Position numbers and translations under genes: made by a program | Shown here: positions 60,922-64,000 of the stretch, one piece after another | Numbering within the stretch: the stretch's first letter is position 1 | Layout: each line of letters opens with the position of its first letter | The notes under the pieces: generated by a model | Database searches by the model: none | Seen by the model: only the letters and a program-made list of their open reading frames with translations | What the model was told of the DNA's origin: nothing | Assembly (NCBI GenBank): GCA_051453625.1 | Contig: JBOZIK010000001.1 | Span: 283,087,121-283,151,120 of the forward strand | DNA from: Welwitschia mirabilis | Lineage: Eukaryota; Gnetophyta; Gnetopsida; Welwitschiales | Reading direction: 5' to 3' | DNA length: 64,000 nucleotides

Positions 60922-61479
60922 TGAATACATGGTTAAGAATGAGTTGATAGCTATGTATTAAGCTTAGATATGTATCACCTATTTGAATATATAAAGAGTA
61001 AACATGCCAAAATAATATAATAGATAACCATAAAAGTATAATTTGTAAATTAAAAAAAATTGTAAAGAAAACTGATTGTATTAACTAGTTTATAATTTAC
61101 ATAAGATAATTTGCAATTTTAGATACACAAGATATTATTCCTTATTGTCATCATTAAAAATATAAAATATTAGAGCAAAGATAGGAGAGAAAGCAAAAAA
61201 GATAAGAAGAAGAAGAGATAGAAGATAGAAAACAAAAAGACTAGTCAAAAGAATCATTATGATGAGAAGAGGATGCATGTTCTTCTAGAGTAGCCTCTTC
61301 TTCTGATTATAATGAAATATCGAGATCAAAAGATAAGAGGTAAAACACCATGTAATCTATCTTTTTGTTCAATTTATCTACTAAATCCTAAAGACTCTAA
61401 ATAGCTTTATAGATAAATTCATTTGAGATTGATTTTAAGCTATACCCTTCTTTTGTGCACTGCTTCTTCTTCAGAGGGG

Positions 61480-62340
61480 GGTGAAGGCCAACTTAATTTT
61501 GAGAAAATATTCATTTTATTTAGAGAAAAATATCTAAGCAGCTTTGCTACATTTACTACTCTTCATATTTTTGAATAATGAACTAATGATTTTTAATAAT
61601 AGTTGTAATCAATTCCCTCAATGGCAAGCTAGAGTAACTAGCCATGAAAAATTGACTAATATAATACATAATAAATTTATACAAGTTGATTTTAACACCT
61701 GTTCTTAAGAAAAACATAATATAAGCACAAAGGGGTGACACTTCATCCTTATGCCTAAGCTTGAAAACCAATTTATGATTAGAGATCTAAAAAATAACTT
61801 GGTAAAAAGGTTTTAATTGATTGCTTAGAATATTAGCTCACTACTTTTTTTCCACATAAATCTTTTATAATAACATCTTTAGATATTTTCTTTTTAAGGG
61901 AGGATACCAAGTAAATCTCTCTAAAGAATCCATCATTTGGAAAAATATTGATTAAGAAAATAGTTTTTAAATTTACTTCTACTATTCAATCCATCCATAA
62001 ACTTTAGAAACCAACTTCTAATTATTTTTATAAAAAAATTCCATTACGATAAAATAACTATACCATTTTTACTGAAGCTTGGGTATTTGGATTGAGAGCA
62101 CACATCCAACCTTATTTTATGAATTTGGGATATAACCTGAGCTTATGAGAAAAAGAATGAAAGTCTATGCTTCTTTCTGAAGCTAAAGGCCTTTTTGAGA
62201 AGAATCCAAGATAATTCTTCCTGTATTCAAGTGAAAAAATCAATCTACTTCTGAGGCTGGCTCCTTTTCTTTTCTAGATGTGGAGAATTTTGACTTCATC
62301 ATAAAGAAGGTATTTAAGAGAGTAAGAGAAGCTCAAAGTA
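61480..62340 (-). pseudogene. 'Putative plant transposon protein' family ORF relic, copy 3
   Basis: Minus strand: a start near 62.30 kb reads MMKSKFSTSRKEKEPASEVD, a basic/Ser-rich N-terminus like copy 1. After stops and frameshifts, 'FFREIYLVSSLKKKISKDVI' stands where the V.G..I.. segment belongs. The best part is the open frame 61583-61771: RHKDEVSPLCAYIMFFLRTG followed by SSLPLRELITTI, matching the family core (H.DEVS...A.L....LTG..I, then LPYG..LT..). Compare GYHDEASSYRAYLM in copy 1. It lies between RNase H and the LTR of H. Function unknown; broken. Confidence 0.65.
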
Positions 62341-62360
62341 GGCAAAATAGGATTAATAAG

Positions 62361-62395
62361 AATGAAGAATGAAGAATGAAGAATGAAGAATGAAA
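62361..62395. repeat. Heptanucleotide tandem repeat (AATGAAG)5
   Basis: Four exact AATGAAG units and a fifth with one change (AATGAAA). On the minus strand it lies in the untranslated stretch just before the start of ORF copy 3. Confidence 0.92.
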
Positions 62396-62429
62396 GAATA
62401 AAAAGAAAGAAGGCATTTTATAAAAATAA

Positions 62430-62730
62430 TGAAGCATCCACGAGTTTATGTCTACATCATAATCAGACATCCAAATTTTAAAGTTAGGACATCTAAGTTT
62501 TAAAATAATTGCTTATTTAAAAGTTTTCTTGGACATCTAAATACATGAGATGGAACATCCAAGAAATAGCTCAGTTTTAATAAAGAGTTAACAATTGGAT
62601 GTTTGAAAGGACTAATGTATTGTTTAGGGTAAGATTAGATACAAAACAAAATTTATTCTCAGTCAAACATCTAATTAAAGAACTAGGACATCTAAAAAAG
62701 ACTAGAATATCAAAATAAAAGTAGGTACGA
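62430..62730 (-). repeat. GACATCC/GGATGTCC word array before ORF copy 3
   Basis: Words include CAGACATCCAAA, AGGACATCTAAG, TGGACATCTAAA, GGAACATCCAAG, TTGGATGTTTG, AACATCTAATT and AGGACATCTAAA in 290 bp. The same family occurs in the U3 of the H LTR. The position between pol and ORF is equivalent to the arrays at 15.5 and 37.6 kb. Confidence 0.65.
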
Positions 62731-62812
62731 TTCATGGAAATAATTTCAGATGATAAAAAGTATAGGGTTAGAAATTTTGCATAAATTATATTGAATGAAA
62801 AGTACTCCCCAA

Positions 62813-62824
62813 ATTAAGTTGTTA
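62813..62824 (-). other. Polypurine-tract-like sequence after RNase H of H
   Basis: The minus strand reads AATTTGGGGAGT just after the end of pol. Sirevirus-type elements often have several such tracts between pol and the LTR; this would be the pol-proximal one. Confidence 0.5.
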
Positions 62825-62829
62825 TCTAA

Positions 62830-63440
62830 AAAACATGAATTTGTCTTTACGTAAGCTCTTAATTATAATATCTATGATTTGTTTATTAGTTGGAATGTAT
62901 TCAAGAGTGATATTATCATTTTTAACATGTTCCCTAATGAAGTAATATTTAATGTCTATATGTTTGATTCTTGAGTACTAAACAGGGTTCTTAATTATGT
63001 TTATTACATTAGTATTATCATAATAAATTTTTATTTTATTAGGTTTTACCCCAAATCCAGCCATCATTTTCTTTATCTAAAGCAGCTAAGTATAGCACAC
63101 TCTTGTAGCTATGTATTTAGCTTTATGAGTGAATAAGGACATTGTGGTTTTCTTCCTACTTAATCAAGAAACCATATAATTTCCTGTATAGAAGCAAGCA
63201 CCATTGGTGCTTTTTCTATCATCAGCACAATCTGCCTAATCAACATCACTGTATCCCATTAGATCTATTGACATGTTGTAACTATATCAAAGACTGTAGT
63301 TCTAAGTAAACTTTAGAAACCTTATAATTCTTTTAACATGGGTAAGATGTGATTTTCTAGGATTAGCGTGACATCTAGCACAAACTTCAACACTATAGAC
63401 AATGTTAGATTAGTTACAAGTGGCATATAATGAGCTTCCT
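62830..63440 (-). pseudogene. Copia H RNase H relic
   Basis: Minus-strand pieces in order: 'NMSIDLMGYSD' (L.GYSDAD.A), 'DRKSTNGACFYTGNYMVS' (DRKSTSG.CF..G..LVSW), a decayed 'SLFTHKAKYIAT' (ALSTAEAEYIA), 'YYDNTNVINIIKNPV' (.CDNTSAI.ISKNPV), 'YSRIKHIDIKYYFIREHVKN' (HSRTKHI.IRHHFIRDHV..) and 'LEYIPTNKQIIDIIIKSL' (...T..Q.ADIFTK.L). This is closest to Sirevirus RNase H. The first catalytic Asp region is readable; the Glu of the AEAEY-like motif is changed to Lys. Confidence 0.82.
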
Positions 63441-63448
63441 ATAAGACT

Positions 63449-64000
63449 TCAATACAAATTTTGATCCACTTTCTTTTTAGGTTTGTCTTTACTTAATTTA
63501 ACACTTATGGATATAGGATTTAAGATCTCTTTACATTCAGTTATGTTACATTTGGTAAGAATATTATGAACGTACTTAGATTGATAAATAAAAATTCCAT
63601 TCTTCTTTTGTTTTATTTGTAAACATAATAAAAAATTTAATTCTTCCACTAATCTCATTTCAAATTCATGTTTCATAAGGTTGAAAAAATCCAAAGTAAG
63701 AGAGTCCTTAGAGGAACTGAAAATGATATCATCTACATATATCTAAACTATAAGAATGTTTTCTTTATCTCTTTTAATAAACAAAGTTGGATCCATACTA
63801 CCCTTTGAAAAACCATTTTCTAAGACCTTATTTAACTTATAAACATGATTGGAAAATTTAAAATTAATGAAACATGGAGGTTGAGCTACATAAACTTATT
63901 CATTTGTAAAACCATTTAAAAAAGTACTTTTGACATCCATTTGAAATAATTTTATTCTATGAAAACATACGAATAGCTTCTAACCTGGCAACAGGAGTAA
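63449..64000 (-). pseudogene. Copia H reverse transcriptase, partial (runs off the window)
   Basis: From the window edge on the minus strand: TPVARLEAIRM, a frameshift, then QMDVKST(F)LNGF-like, 'VYVAQPPCFINFKF', 'NHVYKLNKVL', 'KGSMDPTLFIKR', then IYVDDIIF with an intact catalytic YVDD at 63728-63739. An 81-residue open frame (63449-63694) follows with FEMRLVEELNFLLCLQIKQ (FEMS..GEL.FFLGLQIKQ) and 'GIFIYQSKYVHNIL'. The wording is that of the Sirevirus lineage. The fingers and most upstream pol lie outside. Stops elsewhere show it is dead. Confidence 0.87.

Overview
This window is nuclear DNA from a flowering plant. It is very AT-rich and strongly CpG-depleted, and it consists almost entirely of old, broken, nested LTR retrotransposons. 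The element types (Sirevirus-like Ty1/copia, another Ty1/copia type, Athila/Tat-like Ty3/gypsy) and the tRNA-derived short repeats are typical of large plant genomes. The species cannot be fixed from the sequence; a monocot is possible but unproven. I found no intact host protein-coding gene. All homology statements come from reading translations by eye against remembered family motifs; no search was run.

Layout. 1-3.6 kb: decayed AT-rich DNA with a tRNA-derived SINE relic. 3.6-5.1 kb: less decayed DNA with a sharp CpG-rich island (4.14-4.64 kb), the only gene-regulatory-looking segment. 6.0-8.1 kb: two copia LTRs in opposite orientation with their U3 sides facing. 12.9-16.8 kb: a plus-strand Sirevirus-like copia relic C (LTR end, PBS, gag, protease) followed by an ORF of the 'putative plant transposon protein' family. 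17.8-19.8 kb: minus-strand copia A (protease, gag). 19.8-29.5 kb: plus-strand copia B with both LTRs, PBS, gag, PR, INT, RT, RNase H and PPT. It is inserted into A and flanked by an unusual 138-bp direct duplication of A's gag start. 29.5-31.3 kb: A's gag start, PBS and 5' LTR. 32.6-33.6 kb: plus-strand gypsy gag. 33.6-38.3 kb: minus-strand copia tail (RNase H, transposon-protein ORF, LTR). 42.3-56.6 kb: minus-strand gypsy E with two 1.2-kb LTRs, PBS, PPT, gag and protease but no visible RT or integrase; a small-LTR copia F (47.5-53.0 kb) sits in its protease. 59.1-64 kb: a third E-type LTR, then a minus-strand copia H (LTR, transposon-protein ORF, RNase H, RT) running off the end.

The most interesting pattern is that three separate copia relics (C, the 33.6-38.3 kb element, H) carry the same extra ORF. 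In each it follows pol and is preceded by an array of short self-complementary words like those in the U3 of their LTRs. In C the array is followed by a TATA box. This suggests a copia lineage with a third gene in the 3' (envelope) position, possibly driven by an internal LTR-like promoter. Nothing here looks functional today: every coding relic contains stops or frameshifts, and three of the four copia protease motifs and the gypsy one have lost active-site residues.
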